Source of the DNA: JBBRHF01 sp038223055
GTDB taxonomy: Bacteria; Actinomycetota; Actinomycetes; JACCUZ01
Assembly: GCA_038223055.1 (NCBI GenBank)
Contig: JBBRHF010000003.1
Location: forward strand, 1-54,893
Direction of reading: 5' to 3'
DNA length: 54,893 bases
Shown here: piece by piece, positions 42,492 through 51,815 of the stretch
Numbering within the stretch: position 1 is the stretch's first letter
How the letters are laid out: each line of letters opens with the position of its first letter
Translations under genes and position numbers: made by a program
Notes under the pieces: model-generated
Seen by the model: the letters and a program-made list of their open reading frames with translations, nothing else
Databases searched by the model: none
What the model was told of the DNA's origin: nothing

Positions 42492-42743
42492 CTAACCGCC
42501 CACGCCGATGGCGTCGGTGAGGCAGTGCGCGAGATGTTCATCGAGCAGCAGCAGGGCAACCGACTCCAGCGCCCTCGCTGCCGCCGACACCTGGGCCAGG
42601 ATGTCGATGCAGTAGGTGTCGGACTCGACCATGCGTTGCAAGCCGCGGACCTGGCCCTCGATGCGCCGTAGCCGGTTGAGGTGGGTGTCCTTGCTCTCGC
42701 TGTAGCCGGGAGCCGCAATGTCGCCGGCAGACGTGGTGTCCAT
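42492..42743 (-). CDS. csoR: CsoR-family copper-sensing repressor
   Basis: Protein of 83 residues forming the all-helical CsoR fold. The DNA-binding surface HLNRLRRIEGQVRGLQRMV and the metal ligands Cys45 (TYCIDIL), His70 and Cys74 (EHLAHC) are present, as expected of copper-type CsoR. ATG 42743 was chosen; ATG 42767 is possible but falls inside an operator box. Two CsoR-type palindromes lie upstream at 42766-42821. Copper binding should release it from DNA. Its usual target copA is here only a fragment, so the intact repressor may now control just itself or genes elsewhere. Confidence 0.88.
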   Translation of the reverse strand: MDTTSAGDIAAPGYSESKDTHLNRLRRIEGQVRGLQRMVESDTYCIDILAQVSAAARALESVALLLLDEHLAHCLTDAIGVGG

Positions 42744-42765
42744 CCCCAGCCGTCCAGACGGTTTC

Positions 42766-42821
42766 ATACCGACTTGGGGTATCCGAAACCTGGCAAACCC
42801 CAACATACCCCTGTCGGGTAT
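42766..42821 (-). promoter_or_regulatory. Two CsoR-type operator boxes
   Basis: ATACCC-CTGTC-GGGTAT (42805-42821) is a perfect 6-5-6 palindrome like known CsoR boxes. A second copy, ATACCG-ACTTG-GGGTAT (42766-42782), differs at one half-site base. Their centres are 39 bases apart, upstream of csoR, consistent with autorepression. Confidence 0.75.
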
Positions 42822-43002
42822 CCACCGCAAAGTCTGCGCATACCGAAGGGCCTGCCTCGAGGGGGACGGGGCAGACCCTTCGGAGTTCGGGCCACGGGTG
42901 CGATCACCTGCCGGAGCGGCACCCGTGGCCCTGCTGTGGTGCGGGGTGAGGATGCGGCGGCCAGTGCGCCGCCACCTCACTGCGCATCAGTGCGGTCTGG
43001 TT

Positions 43003-46000
43003 TCAGTACCGTCTCGTCGCCACGAGCGCGCCGTTCCGGTCGAAGAGCCGCACGGTGTCGTGCCTGCTCCAGAGATCCGCTGCCGTGGCCAGCCGCAGGT
43101 TGCCAGCAGCCCTGGCCCCCGTGCCGGTGTAGGCCTGCACCGTTCGGCCCGGCCTGAGGACGTACCTGGTCAGCGTCAGTGTCTTGCCGGACGCGTCCCG
43201 CAGCCGCCAGCCGGCCAGGTTCACCGACACCGTGCCGGTGTTCCTGATCGCGACATGCTCAGCGCCGGAGGGCACGACCGCACCAACAGCGGCCCGGTAG
43301 ACCGACAGCGTCCGGCGTGCCCCGACGGTCGAGTCGATGCCGGGACCGTTCACCGTGACGGCGTACGACGTCACGCCGCTCCTCGCCGTCGGCAGGGCGA
43401 AGGCATAGGCGCCCGAGGTGGCCCTGGTCGGGAACACCTTGCGTGCCGCCGCCCGCCAGGGACCGGCACCGACCTTGCGCTTCAGGGTGAGCGTGGCGCC
43501 GCGGAACGGAGCCACCTTCCCTGTCAGCGTCACCTTGGTGCGCACGTTCACCGCGGAGCGGGTCAGCGTGCTGGTGATGCTGGCCCGGGTGGTCGTCGCA
43601 GGTGCCGCGGCGCCCGATCCTGTTCCGGCCGGCGTGTTGACGGCCGGAACCACGAGTGGGGGAACGGAGCCGCTCACGGGGACCGGCGTCGGTGCGACCA
43701 CTGGTGCCGCGGTCTGCGGCAGCAGCATCTCGCAGGTCGGTTCCGGAGTCGTCGGGGCCGGCGCGACGGCCGGGGTGATGGTTCCGACGGCCGGTGCCGC
43801 GATGGGGCTGGGTGTGGGTGTGGGTGTGGACAGCGTGATCGTGACGTCGTCGGTCGTGTCGGTCGGCGTCCCCGCCTGGAACGTCAACTGCTCGATGTTG
43901 CGCAGGGTGTCGATGCCGTCGGCTCCGCCACCCGTGTGCTCGACCGCTGTCACGCCGCCGGTGGTGGTGACGGTGTAGGCGGCCTGCAGACCCGAGAACA
44001 CTGCCGTGTCGACGTCGCCGCCGGCGGCGCCGGTGGTCTCGATCGAGCGGACGGCGGTGATGTCACCCGGGTCCATCCGACCCGCGAACACGTCCTCCTG
44101 CAGCGAGTGCTGCGGGCCGGAGCCATCCGGGTCGACGGTCATGCCGTCGACCAGCTTGGCGTCGGTCGGGTCGGTCGTGGTCAGGTCCGGGGACCTGAGC
44201 TGGACCTTCAACCACGCGTCGCCGTCGAGGATGTCGTTGGCGCCACGCCCTTCGAGCAGGTCGTTGCCAGGCCCGCCGAGAAGGATGTTGCCCTCCCCCC
44301 ACGTCGCTCCCGCTGCCGTGGCGCCCGCAGGAAGCAGCGTCTCCAGCCCCGGGATGCGGTCGACACCGGCCTGGGTGAGCACGTCGTTGCCGATGAACCC
44401 GCCGCCGGTGATGTCCTTGGGCGCGACGTCCTGGCCGCGGAGCTTGTCGTCCAGCTTCCCGCCGGAGAGGGCCTCGACCTCGTTGTAGCGGTCCCGGACG
44501 CCGACGACGAGCACGTCCAGCCCGACCAGCGGGAGCGCCAGGTCGGCGTCCTGCGGCTGGGGGTCGAGCTGCCCGATCTCCCAGTCGAAGCCGGACGCTC
44601 CGGCGACCTTCTCGACACCAGGACCGGCGACACCGATGTCGTCCCCGCCCTCCATGTCGTAGTCGTCGTCGCCACCCTGGCCGAGCAGGATGTCGTTGCC
44701 CGCCTTGTTGGTGTCGTCCTGGAAGAACAGGTTTCCGCTGTCGCCCTGCAACAGGTCGGGCTGGTCACCGCCCTCTTCCCAGTCGTCGCCGCTGTCGCCG
44801 AAGACGGCGTCCTCGCCCTGCCCGGCGATGACGAAGTCGTCGCCTTCACCGGCGAAGGTCTCGTTGATGTTGGCGCCGCCGTTGGTGAAGTCCTTGCCGT
44901 CGCCGCCCATCACGATGTCCGCGCCGGGCCCGGCGTCGATGGCGTCGTTGCCCGGACCGCCCTTGGGTACGTCGTCGCCCGCGGAGTCGGTGATGATGTC
45001 GTTGCCCTCGCCGCCGAGGGCGATGTCGGCCCCGTCGTTGCCCTCGATGATGTCGTTGCCGTCGCCGCCGAGGAAGGTGTCGTTGTCGACGCCACCCCAG
45101 ATCCGGTCCACGCCGGGCGTGCCGACGTAGACGGACTGGCCGTTGATGCCAGCCGGGTCGACCGAGTTGCGCTCGCGGTAGCGGATCGTGCCGTCAGGCA
45201 TCCGCAGGAGCAGGTCAGATTCGTTGTAGGCGGTCGTGTAGCGGTCGTCGGGGATCGGACCGCTGGTCCCCAGGTTGGTCAGACAGAACTTGCGGTCAGC
45301 GGTGCCGAACGCGTCGGCCTTGAGGCTGTGCGCGTTGGTGTTGCGCATGACCAGCTCGGCGAACGAGTTGCCCTCCAGCTGGGTACGCAGGTTCATGCCC
45401 GGCGTGCGGGCCAGGTAGTACAGCCGGTCGCCGTTCTGCAGGTCCGTCAGCTGGTTCTCGAAGACGTAGTTGAACGTGGAGCCGAGCAGGCCGCCGAACA
45501 GGTTGGTCTTCTCGGCCAGGCCGCCGACCCAGAGGTCGATCTTGTCGAGCCCCGTCTTGGACACGGTGCCGACGTTGGCGAACGCGCCGGTGCTGCCCAT
45601 GAAGTCCCCCGCGTCGGCGGGCGGAGTGGCACCTGCGGGCGGGTCGACGATCAGCGTGGCGGCGGCCCTCTTCCCGGCGACCGTTGTCTGGGCGGTGATG
45701 GTTGGGTGCTGCCCGTAGGCGGCCACGAAGTTGACCAGGGACTCGGGGTGCTTGAGGGCCTGGCCGAAGTCGATCCAGTTGGCGTAGGGCTTGAGCTGCG
45801 AGTCGTTCGTCGATGCGAACAGCTGCCTGCGCAGCAAGTTCAGCGGCGGGACGCCCTCGGACCGGGCCCGAGTCATGTTGATGGTCGGCAGGTCCAGTGG
45901 CAGGCCGAGCAGGTTGTTGCGCAGCGTGTCGGTGACGAACTCGTCGAGTTCGTTGCCGGTCTGGTCGGACATGCCCATGAAGATGGAGCCGGCGGCCTGC

Positions 46001-48021
46001 TCCGACGTCAGGACGCCGGAGGCACCGCCGGCGGTGCGCTGGGTGTAGGACGGCGGGTTCAGGAAGCCGTCGAGCAGCGGGATGTCGTTGTTCGAGCCGT
46101 CGGCGTTGGTGCGGGAAATGGTCTCGGTCAGCATCGAGTGACCGAACCGATAGACCGCGTGGGCGAACTCGGCCTTGATGGCCGGGTTGAGCTCGGTCTG
46201 GGTGAACGCGAACGGCTGGAACGGGTTGATCGCCGGCTGGACCTTGCGCGCGAACTCCTCGAAGACCAGGTGCTGGTACTCCATCTCGGTGACGAACCGC
46301 GCCGCCTGGAAGAGGCGCTCGCCGTTCCAGCCGTCCGCGCCGAGCGCGAGCTTCCATGCGGGCAGGGCGGCAGTGCCGGTCGTCGACGTATCGTTGGTCA
46401 GCACGGTCTTGATGTGGCCGACGAGGCGGTCGTGCTCGGAGTGGAAGATCTGGTGCACGGCGCTGAGCGCGATGTTCTCGTTGCACCGGCCGTCACCGCA
46501 GATGAAGTGCGCGTTGAGCATCTCGTCGTCGTAGGTGCCGGGTGCTTGCTTGGCGAAGTCCGCGGACGGCGTGCTGTCGGCGTCCGGTGTCGGTGCCACC
46601 GGCGGCGTGGCCGGGTTGTGGTCGGTGTCCTGCGGTGACGGGTCGGCGTTGTGCGCGATGTCGGTCAGGAACGGCGTGTCGAAGTGCCGCACGTTGGCCG
46701 GAACCAGGGTGCCGCCCCCCGCGCGGTCCGCCTCCACCGTGGATCCGTTCGTGAGCACGAACTGCGGAAGCCCCCGGAGCGGGCCCGGGATGAACTTGCC
46801 GTAGGGGTCGGTGGCGAGCATCGGGATGTTCAGCACGTCCATGTCCACGAGGTGGATCCCGAGCAGGGTCGCGCCCTGCGCCTTGACCGTCGTCCAGGTG
46901 GAGATGCCGCCGGCCTGGGGGCCTGCTGGGCCGCCGAGCAGCGATCCGGTCGCGACCGGGCGGCCGGCGGTGTTGGCGACGTACTCGCGCAGGAAGACCT
47001 GGTGCGAGGGGTGTGAGGTGTAGGTCTGGCTCTGGTCCACCCACGGCGAGTCGGTGTTGTTCGCATTCTGGATGTCGTCCGCGGTGCCCAGGACTCCGTC
47101 CGGCCCGGGCTGGTTCTGCGCGCGGGTCAGCACCATGAACCGCTGGTTGGCGGGCAGGTCGTCGGCAGTGCCGAGGACGTGGTCCGGGCCCGGGATGAGC
47201 GGGTCGTCCGCCTTGAGCGGCACGAACACCGTGCCGCCGCTCTTGACCGTCTGGTCCACGCCGTGGTCGAAGAACTGCCCGAAGATCGTGAACAGCGAGT
47301 TGTACGGCGGGGAGAGCCCCACGTCGGTGGTGACGTTGGGCATGAACAGCGTCTGTCCCGCGGGCACGCAGTCGGCCGGCTTGCCGGCGCTGTCACACGG
47401 GACGACACCCTTGTTTCCCTGCGTGCGCACGGGCGAGCCGGCCGCGGCCACGGCAGCCGGGTTCGTGGCCGTCTGGTCCACGATCAGGTTGCTGACCGTG
47501 CGCGGCTCGGAGTCGAACACGTTGCCGGTCTTCTGCTGGTAGGACGACGGCCCGGGCGGGCCGAAGCCGGTCGGCACCGGGTCGGCGTCCTGGAACACCG
47601 GAGTGGTCAGGCGGGGGAACGGCTGGTCGGCGGAGCCGAACCGCTCCTGTCCGGGCTGCAAGTTGTTGCACGATCCGTCGACGGTGCGCAGGCCGCGGGA
47701 CAGCAGCGGGCTCGGGATCTGGTCCGGTCCGGTGCCGAGCAATGTGGAGCACGGCGCCGCCGCGGAGAACGTTGCGGCGTGCTGCTCCGCGATCTTGATC
47801 TGCTTGAGGATGTAGGAGAGGTCGTTCGGCGTCACGCGGAAACCTTGGCCAACGGGCGCCGCCGCCTGGGCCGCTGGCGCGCCGCCCAGCAATGCGGCTG
47901 GCACGAGGCCGCCGCCCAGCAGCAGCGCGCTGGCACCGGCAAGAATTCGTGTCCGGCCTGGAAAATGCCCGAGACTGCGGCGCTTTCGCGCCGGCCCCGT
48001 GGTCGATCGGGTAAATGCCAT
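43003..48021 (-). CDS. Giant secreted animal-type haem peroxidase with RTX repeats and C-terminal lamin-tail-like domain
   Basis: Protein of 1672 residues. A signal region (1-50, ending AAQAAA) precedes a peroxidase body at about 55-1000. The distal haem motif is FGQFFDHGVDQT. The proximal motif is AEFAHAVYRFGHSML, as in bacterial peroxinectin-like enzymes. RTX calcium-binding repeats follow at about 975-1150 (GGDGNDIIEG, GGEGND, GGPGND). After them come a further beta region, a Thr/Pro-rich linker, an Ig-like module, and a final ~90 residues (HVAIRNTGTVSVNLAGWRLRDASG) resembling a lamin-tail domain. ATG 48021 precedes a basic signal peptide; the longer frame to 48621 is a shadow. It probably makes oxidants outside the cell in a calcium-dependent form. 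Confidence 0.85.
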   Translation of the reverse strand: MAFTRSTTGPARKRRSLGHFPGRTRILAGASALLLGGGLVPAALLGGAPAAQAAAPVGQGFRVTPNDLSYILKQIKIAEQHAATFSAAAPCSTLLGTGPDQIPSPLLSRGLRTVDGSCNNLQPGQERFGSADQPFPRLTTPVFQDADPVPTGFGPPGPSSYQQKTGNVFDSEPRTVSNLIVDQTATNPAAVAAAGSPVRTQGNKGVVPCDSAGKPADCVPAGQTLFMPNVTTDVGLSPPYNSLFTIFGQFFDHGVDQTVKSGGTVFVPLKADDPLIPGPDHVLGTADDLPANQRFMVLTRAQNQPGPDGVLGTADDIQNANNTDSPWVDQSQTYTSHPSHQVFLREYVANTAGRPVATGSLLGGPAGPQAGGISTWTTVKAQGATLLGIHLVDMDVLNIPMLATDPYGKFIPGPLRGLPQFVLTNGSTVEADRAGGGTLVPANVRHFDTPFLTDIAHNADPSPQDTDHNPATPPVAPTPDADSTPSADFAKQAPGTYDDEMLNAHFICGDGRCNENIALSAVHQIFHSEHDRLVGHIKTVLTNDTSTTGTAALPAWKLALGADGWNGERLFQAARFVTEMEYQHLVFEEFARKVQPAINPFQPFAFTQTELNPAIKAEFAHAVYRFGHSMLTETISRTNADGSNNDIPLLDGFLNPPSYTQRTAGGASGVLTSEQAAGSIFMGMSDQTGNELDEFVTDTLRNNLLGLPLDLPTINMTRARSEGVPPLNLLRRQLFASTNDSQLKPYANWIDFGQALKHPESLVNFVAAYGQHPTITAQTTVAGKRAAATLIVDPPAGATPPADAGDFMGSTGAFANVGTVSKTGLDKIDLWVGGLAEKTNLFGGLLGSTFNYVFENQLTDLQNGDRLYYLARTPGMNLRTQLEGNSFAELVMRNTNAHSLKADAFGTADRKFCLTNLGTSGPIPDDRYTTAYNESDLLLRMPDGTIRYRERNSVDPAGINGQSVYVGTPGVDRIWGGVDNDTFLGGDGNDIIEGNDGADIALGGEGNDIITDSAGDDVPKGGPGNDAIDAGPGADIVMGGDGKDFTNGGANINETFAGEGDDFVIAGQGEDAVFGDSGDDWEEGGDQPDLLQGDSGNLFFQDDTNKAGNDILLGQGGDDDYDMEGGDDIGVAGPGVEKVAGASGFDWEIGQLDPQPQDADLALPLVGLDVLVVGVRDRYNEVEALSGGKLDDKLRGQDVAPKDITGGGFIGNDVLTQAGVDRIPGLETLLPAGATAAGATWGEGNILLGGPGNDLLEGRGANDILDGDAWLKVQLRSPDLTTTDPTDAKLVDGMTVDPDGSGPQHSLQEDVFAGRMDPGDITAVRSIETTGAAGGDVDTAVFSGLQAAYTVTTTGGVTAVEHTGGGADGIDTLRNIEQLTFQAGTPTDTTDDVTITLSTPTPTPSPIAAPAVGTITPAVAPAPTTPEPTCEMLLPQTAAPVVAPTPVPVSGSVPPLVVPAVNTPAGTGSGAAAPATTTRASITSTLTRSAVNVRTKVTLTGKVAPFRGATLTLKRKVGAGPWRAAARKVFPTRATSGAYAFALPTARSGVTSYAVTVNGPGIDSTVGARRTLSVYRAAVGAVVPSGAEHVAIRNTGTVSVNLAGWRLRDASGKTLTLTRYVLRPGRTVQAYTGTGARAAGNLRLATAADLWSRHDTVRLFDRNGALVATRRY

Positions 48022-48442
48022 AGGATTCGTCCCCCCACATTCTTTGGCCGCGGTCGCGGCACGCCGGTCCTGGTGTCGAGAGTCAGACATCAGGCCCCCG
48101 TCGGAGATGCGGAGCCCCGAAGGGGGCCGGTGATGCAGTTCCGGCGCAACGGCCTTGCGTGTTGTCGCGACATGCCTCGACGTGGGCGAATATGCGCGAG
48201 AGACATTCCATAAAGGTGTCGCGTCGTGACCGTCCGGTGGCCGAGCGTCCCCACGACGAGCCTGTTTCGGAAAGACTCTCAATAACTTCTCAGGGCTTTC
48301 TGGATAATTCTGTTCATGCCGGCGACGCCGATAAATGCGGAACGCGACCAACCTTTCGGAAACCTGACAGATCAATGTATTCTTGCCCCCAGTGGGCGTG
48401 GCGGACGGCTCCGTGGGCGACCATCGGTGCTGTGATGTGGGG
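48022..48442. other. Divergent regulatory gap with locally lower GC
   Basis: This 421-base gap separates the peroxidase and the PhoD-like gene and holds no convincing gene. Its right half (48270-48385) is much richer in A and T than its surroundings, including GGATAATTCTG near 48302 and TGTATTCTTG near 48376, which could be -10 elements for the rightward operon. No full -35/-10 pair could be fixed. Confidence 0.45.
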
Positions 48443-50053
48443 GTGACCGGGGGAGCAGCAGGGGCAATCCATCGCCGCGACGTCCTCAAGGCCGGCCTCG
48501 GTTCGGGTCTGGTCTTGGCGCTGGGCGCGGGTGGAGTGCGGCCCGCGCACGCAGCGGTTCTGCGGGCCGACCCCTTCCGGCTGGGCGTGGCCAGCGGCGA
48601 CCCGCTTCCGCACGGTGTCACGCTCTGGACGCGGCTGGTGCGCCACCCCCTGGATGCTCACTCGATGCCGTCCCGCGCCGTACGGGTGGAGTGGGAGATC
48701 TCGCGCGACCGCCGGTTCCGTGGGGTGACCCGGCGCGGTCTCACCCGAGCGGTGCCCGAGCTCGCACACTCGGTCCATGTCGACCTGCGCGGTCTGCGGG
48801 CCGGCACCGACTACTGGTACCGCTTCCGGGCTGGGCGCTACCTCAGTGAGACGGGCCACACCCGGACGGCGCCGGCGGCGGGTTCAGCTCCCGGCCACCT
48901 CCGGCTGGGTGTCGTCAACTGCCAGGACTGGCAGAACGGCTACTGGCCGGCCTACACCGCGCTGGCCGAGGAAGACCTCGACGCGGCGCTGCACCTGGGT
49001 GACTACATCTATGAGTACGACCCGGCGAGCCCCTATCCGGACCGGGCGCACAACCCGCCGCGCACGCCCGGACTCAACCAGCTGCTGACGCTGTCCGACT
49101 ATCGCAACCGGCACGCGCTCTACAAGACCGACCCGGCCCTGCAGGCGGCGCATGCCGCCTTTCCGTGGATCCTGACGTGGGACGACCACGACGTGGAGAA
49201 CAACTACGCCAACCTGGCCGACGACGACCGCGCCGGCCGCCGGCGCCAGTCACCGGTGCGCTTCGCCCGCGAGCGGGCCAACGCCTACCAGGCGTACTAC
49301 GAGCACATGCCGATCCGGATGCCCTACACGCGCCGGTCCTCGAGCTACCGGATCTTCCGTCGGTTCGACTTCGGCGACCTGGTCCGCCTGCTCGTGCTGG
49401 ACACCAGGCAGTACCGCACCGACCAGCCGGGGGACTTCCACCCGAACGCCGGTCCCGAGGACGTCGGCCGGGCGAACATCGCCGGCAGCCTCACCGGCAC
49501 CGCCCAGGAGTCTTGGCTGCAGGCGGGGCTGCGATCCTCGGGCGCGCTGTGGAACGTCGTCGCGCAGCAGCTGATGCTGGCCCGGATGCGGTTCGACACC
49601 GTCCCCGGGACCGCGCAGTTCATGGCCAACCTGGACCAGTGGGACGGCTACGCGCCGGCGCGGACCCGATTCCTGGGCTTCCTCGACAGCGCGGGCGTGG
49701 CCAACCCCGTCGTGCTCGGCGGAGACATCCACTCCGCCTGGTTCAGCGACCTCAAGGTCGACTTCGACGACCCGGCGGGGCGGGTGGTCGCCTCGGAGTA
49801 CGTCGCCACGTCGGTCTCGTCGGCCTTTCCGATGGAGCTCGACGGACAGCTCAAGGCAGCCAACCCCACGCTGAACCCGCACGTGCGCCACTTCGACGGC
49901 TCCCGGCGGGGCTACCTGCGCGTCGACGTCGATCGCGCCCGGTTCCAGGTCGAGCAGCGGTCGGTCGACTCGATCGCGACCCGGACGTCCCCGGTGCGGA
50001 CCACTGCCGCGTTCGCCACCGCGGCGGGCGCTCCGGGCGTCGTGCCGGCCTGA
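48443..50053 (+). CDS. PhoD-like alkaline phosphatase/phosphodiesterase
   Basis: Protein of about 536 residues. A twin-arginine-type export signal (HRRDVLKAGLG then a hydrophobic stretch ending AHA) precedes a fibronectin-like N-domain and a PhoD metallophosphatase core. Core motifs include NCQDWQNGYWPAY, HLGDYIYEYDP, ILTWDDHDVENNYA, LLVLDTRQYRTDQP and VVLGGDIHSAWFSDL. These provide the Asp, His and Cys/Tyr metal ligands of the calcium- and iron-dependent PhoD class. GTG 48443 was chosen just before the signal; GTG 48437 and earlier TTG are possible. It releases phosphate from esters outside the cell. It heads a rightward run of genes. Confidence 0.85.
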   Translation: MTGGAAGAIHRRDVLKAGLGSGLVLALGAGGVRPAHAAVLRADPFRLGVASGDPLPHGVTLWTRLVRHPLDAHSMPSRAVRVEWEISRDRRFRGVTRRGLTRAVPELAHSVHVDLRGLRAGTDYWYRFRAGRYLSETGHTRTAPAAGSAPGHLRLGVVNCQDWQNGYWPAYTALAEEDLDAALHLGDYIYEYDPASPYPDRAHNPPRTPGLNQLLTLSDYRNRHALYKTDPALQAAHAAFPWILTWDDHDVENNYANLADDDRAGRRRQSPVRFARERANAYQAYYEHMPIRMPYTRRSSSYRIFRRFDFGDLVRLLVLDTRQYRTDQPGDFHPNAGPEDVGRANIAGSLTGTAQESWLQAGLRSSGALWNVVAQQLMLARMRFDTVPGTAQFMANLDQWDGYAPARTRFLGFLDSAGVANPVVLGGDIHSAWFSDLKVDFDDPAGRVVASEYVATSVSSAFPMELDGQLKAANPTLNPHVRHFDGSRRGYLRVDVDRARFQVEQRSVDSIATRTSPVRTTAAFATAAGAPGVVPA

Positions 50054-50150
50054 CCACTATTGCTGGCATGGTCCGCGGCGGCACCAATCCGCAGTACGGT
50101 CGGCGCCGAACTGTCCGCGTCCCAATTGTCGTTCTGGAAGGACCCGCTCC

Positions 50151-51731
50151 ATGATCCCATCGAAGAAGCGTCGGGCCGGTGCGGCAACCGCCGCCGGCGC
50201 CGTGCTCATCGCCGTCGGCATCGCCGGCCTCGGCGCGCCGACCGCGTCCGTGGCATCCAGCCACCGCGAGGCGCCGCTGATCGCCGGCGACCCGGAGTAT
50301 GACAACACCGACGTCTACGCGTTCAACACGCCGAAGGCCGACGACTCGGTGACCGTGATCGGCAACTGGCAGCCGTTCGAGGAGCCGGCGGGAGGTCCCA
50401 ACTTCTACCCGTTCGCCACCGACGCGAAGTTCGACTTCAACGTCGACACCAACCAGGACGCCAAGACCGACATCACCTACACCTACACGTTCCAGACGCC
50501 GAAGACGCCGAACCCGGCGAAGAGCTTCACCGGCAACGGGACGTTCCTCTACAACAACGGTCTGGTGAAGTCCCTTGAGTCCAAGAACCTGCTGTTCAAG
50601 CAGATCTACACGCTGACCAAGACCACCTTCGCCGCCGACGGAAAGACCGTCGCCGGCAGCAGCGTCGTCTTCAAGGACGCGCGGGTCGCCCCGTCGTACG
50701 TCGGGAAGGCCTCGATGGGTTCCCCCGCGGCGTACAAGAAGAACCTGCGCGACAAGGCCATCGTGAGCGCCGGCGCCTACCGTTCGTTCGCCGGCCAGGC
50801 CGACGACCCGTTCTTCCTCGACCTGAGGGTGTTCGACCTCGCCTACGGCGGTGACCTCTCCGAGGTCGGCGTTGACACCCTCGCGGGCTACAACGTCAAC
50901 ACCATCGCCCTGCAGATCCCCCGCAGCGAGCTCAACGCCAAGGGCAACAAGACGATCGGCGTGTGGAGCACCACCTCGAAGAAGAACGCCGACGGCAAGT
51001 TCGTCCAGGTCTCGCGCCTGGGTCAGCCGCTGGTCAACGAGGTGGTCATCCCCTACCAACTCAAGGACGCGTTCAACTCGATCAACCCGGTCGACGACGC
51101 CGGCGCTCTCTCCAAGGGCAGCGACATCCCCGTCCTGACCAACCCCGAGCTGCCGAAGGTCCTCGAGGCCATCTACAAGATCCCGGCCCCGGCCACCCCC
51201 CGCAAGGACCTCGTGCAGGTCTTCCTGCAGGGCGTCCCCGGCGTCAACCTGGTGTCCAACACCACCCCGTCCGAGCAGCTGCGGCTGAACATCAACACCC
51301 GGCGCTTCCCGGACAAGTTCCAGAAGAACGGCGTCATCGCGGGTGACCGCAACGGCTTCCCCAACGGCCGCCGGCTGCAGGACGACGTCCTCGACTCCGC
51401 CCTGCAGGTCCTCGAGGGCAAGCTCGGCAAGCACCCCGCCGTCGTCGACACCCTCGGTGACGGCGTGAACCGCAACGACGTGAGCTTCTCCAGCGTCTTC
51501 CCGTACGTCGCGGTGCCCCACTCGGGCTCTGCCGCCAAGGGGGCGGCCGCCAAGAACAGCACCGCCGCAGCACACCCGACCCTGCTCAACGGGGGCAACG
51601 TGTCCGAGCCCGGCAACGGGCTGCCGGTCATGCCGATCGGCCTGATCGGGCTCGGTGCCCTGGCGATGGTGGGCGGCGTCGTGCTCGCCCGTCGTGGCGG
51701 CGGCGCGCTCGCGTCGCCGTCGGCGGCCTAG
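50151..51731 (+). CDS. DUF4331 secreted or membrane-anchored protein
   Basis: Protein of 526 residues. A signal peptide (1-36) is followed by SSHREAPLIAGDPEYDNTDVYAF, the hallmark opening of DUF4331, with VTVIGNWQPFEEPAGGPNFYPF and FDFNVDTNQDAKTDI behind it. The function of DUF4331 is not known to me. The C-terminus has a hydrophobic segment (MPIGLIGLGALAMVGGVVLA) and RRGGG, suggesting a membrane anchor, without a clear LPXTG. ATG 50151 has GGAAGG nine bases upstream. It precedes the TPR and metal-transporter genes, an arrangement that suggests one functional unit. Confidence 0.88.
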   Translation: MIPSKKRRAGAATAAGAVLIAVGIAGLGAPTASVASSHREAPLIAGDPEYDNTDVYAFNTPKADDSVTVIGNWQPFEEPAGGPNFYPFATDAKFDFNVDTNQDAKTDITYTYTFQTPKTPNPAKSFTGNGTFLYNNGLVKSLESKNLLFKQIYTLTKTTFAADGKTVAGSSVVFKDARVAPSYVGKASMGSPAAYKKNLRDKAIVSAGAYRSFAGQADDPFFLDLRVFDLAYGGDLSEVGVDTLAGYNVNTIALQIPRSELNAKGNKTIGVWSTTSKKNADGKFVQVSRLGQPLVNEVVIPYQLKDAFNSINPVDDAGALSKGSDIPVLTNPELPKVLEAIYKIPAPATPRKDLVQVFLQGVPGVNLVSNTTPSEQLRLNINTRRFPDKFQKNGVIAGDRNGFPNGRRLQDDVLDSALQVLEGKLGKHPAVVDTLGDGVNRNDVSFSSVFPYVAVPHSGSAAKGAAAKNSTAAAHPTLLNGGNVSEPGNGLPVMPIGLIGLGALAMVGGVVLARRGGGALASPSAA

Positions 51732-51757
51732 CAACACCAGCACGTCCCCTGCCCACC

Positions 51758-51787
51758 CGGGGGTCGTCCGCGGACGGCTCCCGGCTG
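51758..51787 (+). terminator. Weak intergenic hairpin after the DUF4331 gene
   Basis: A perfect palindrome GTCCGCGGAC (51767-51776) lies between CCGGGGG and CTCCCGG arms with one mismatch. It may be a partial terminator or processing site between the DUF4331 and TPR genes. No T-run. Confidence 0.35.
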
Positions 51788-51815
51788 GGCAACCCCCTTA
51801 TGGAAGGCGAGTGCA

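Noticed and set aside
42718..46638. 1306-residue forward open frame
   Set aside because: It is antisense to the peroxidase gene, very rich in Val/Gly/Arg/Asp typical of a shadow frame in high-GC DNA, and has no recognisable motif.
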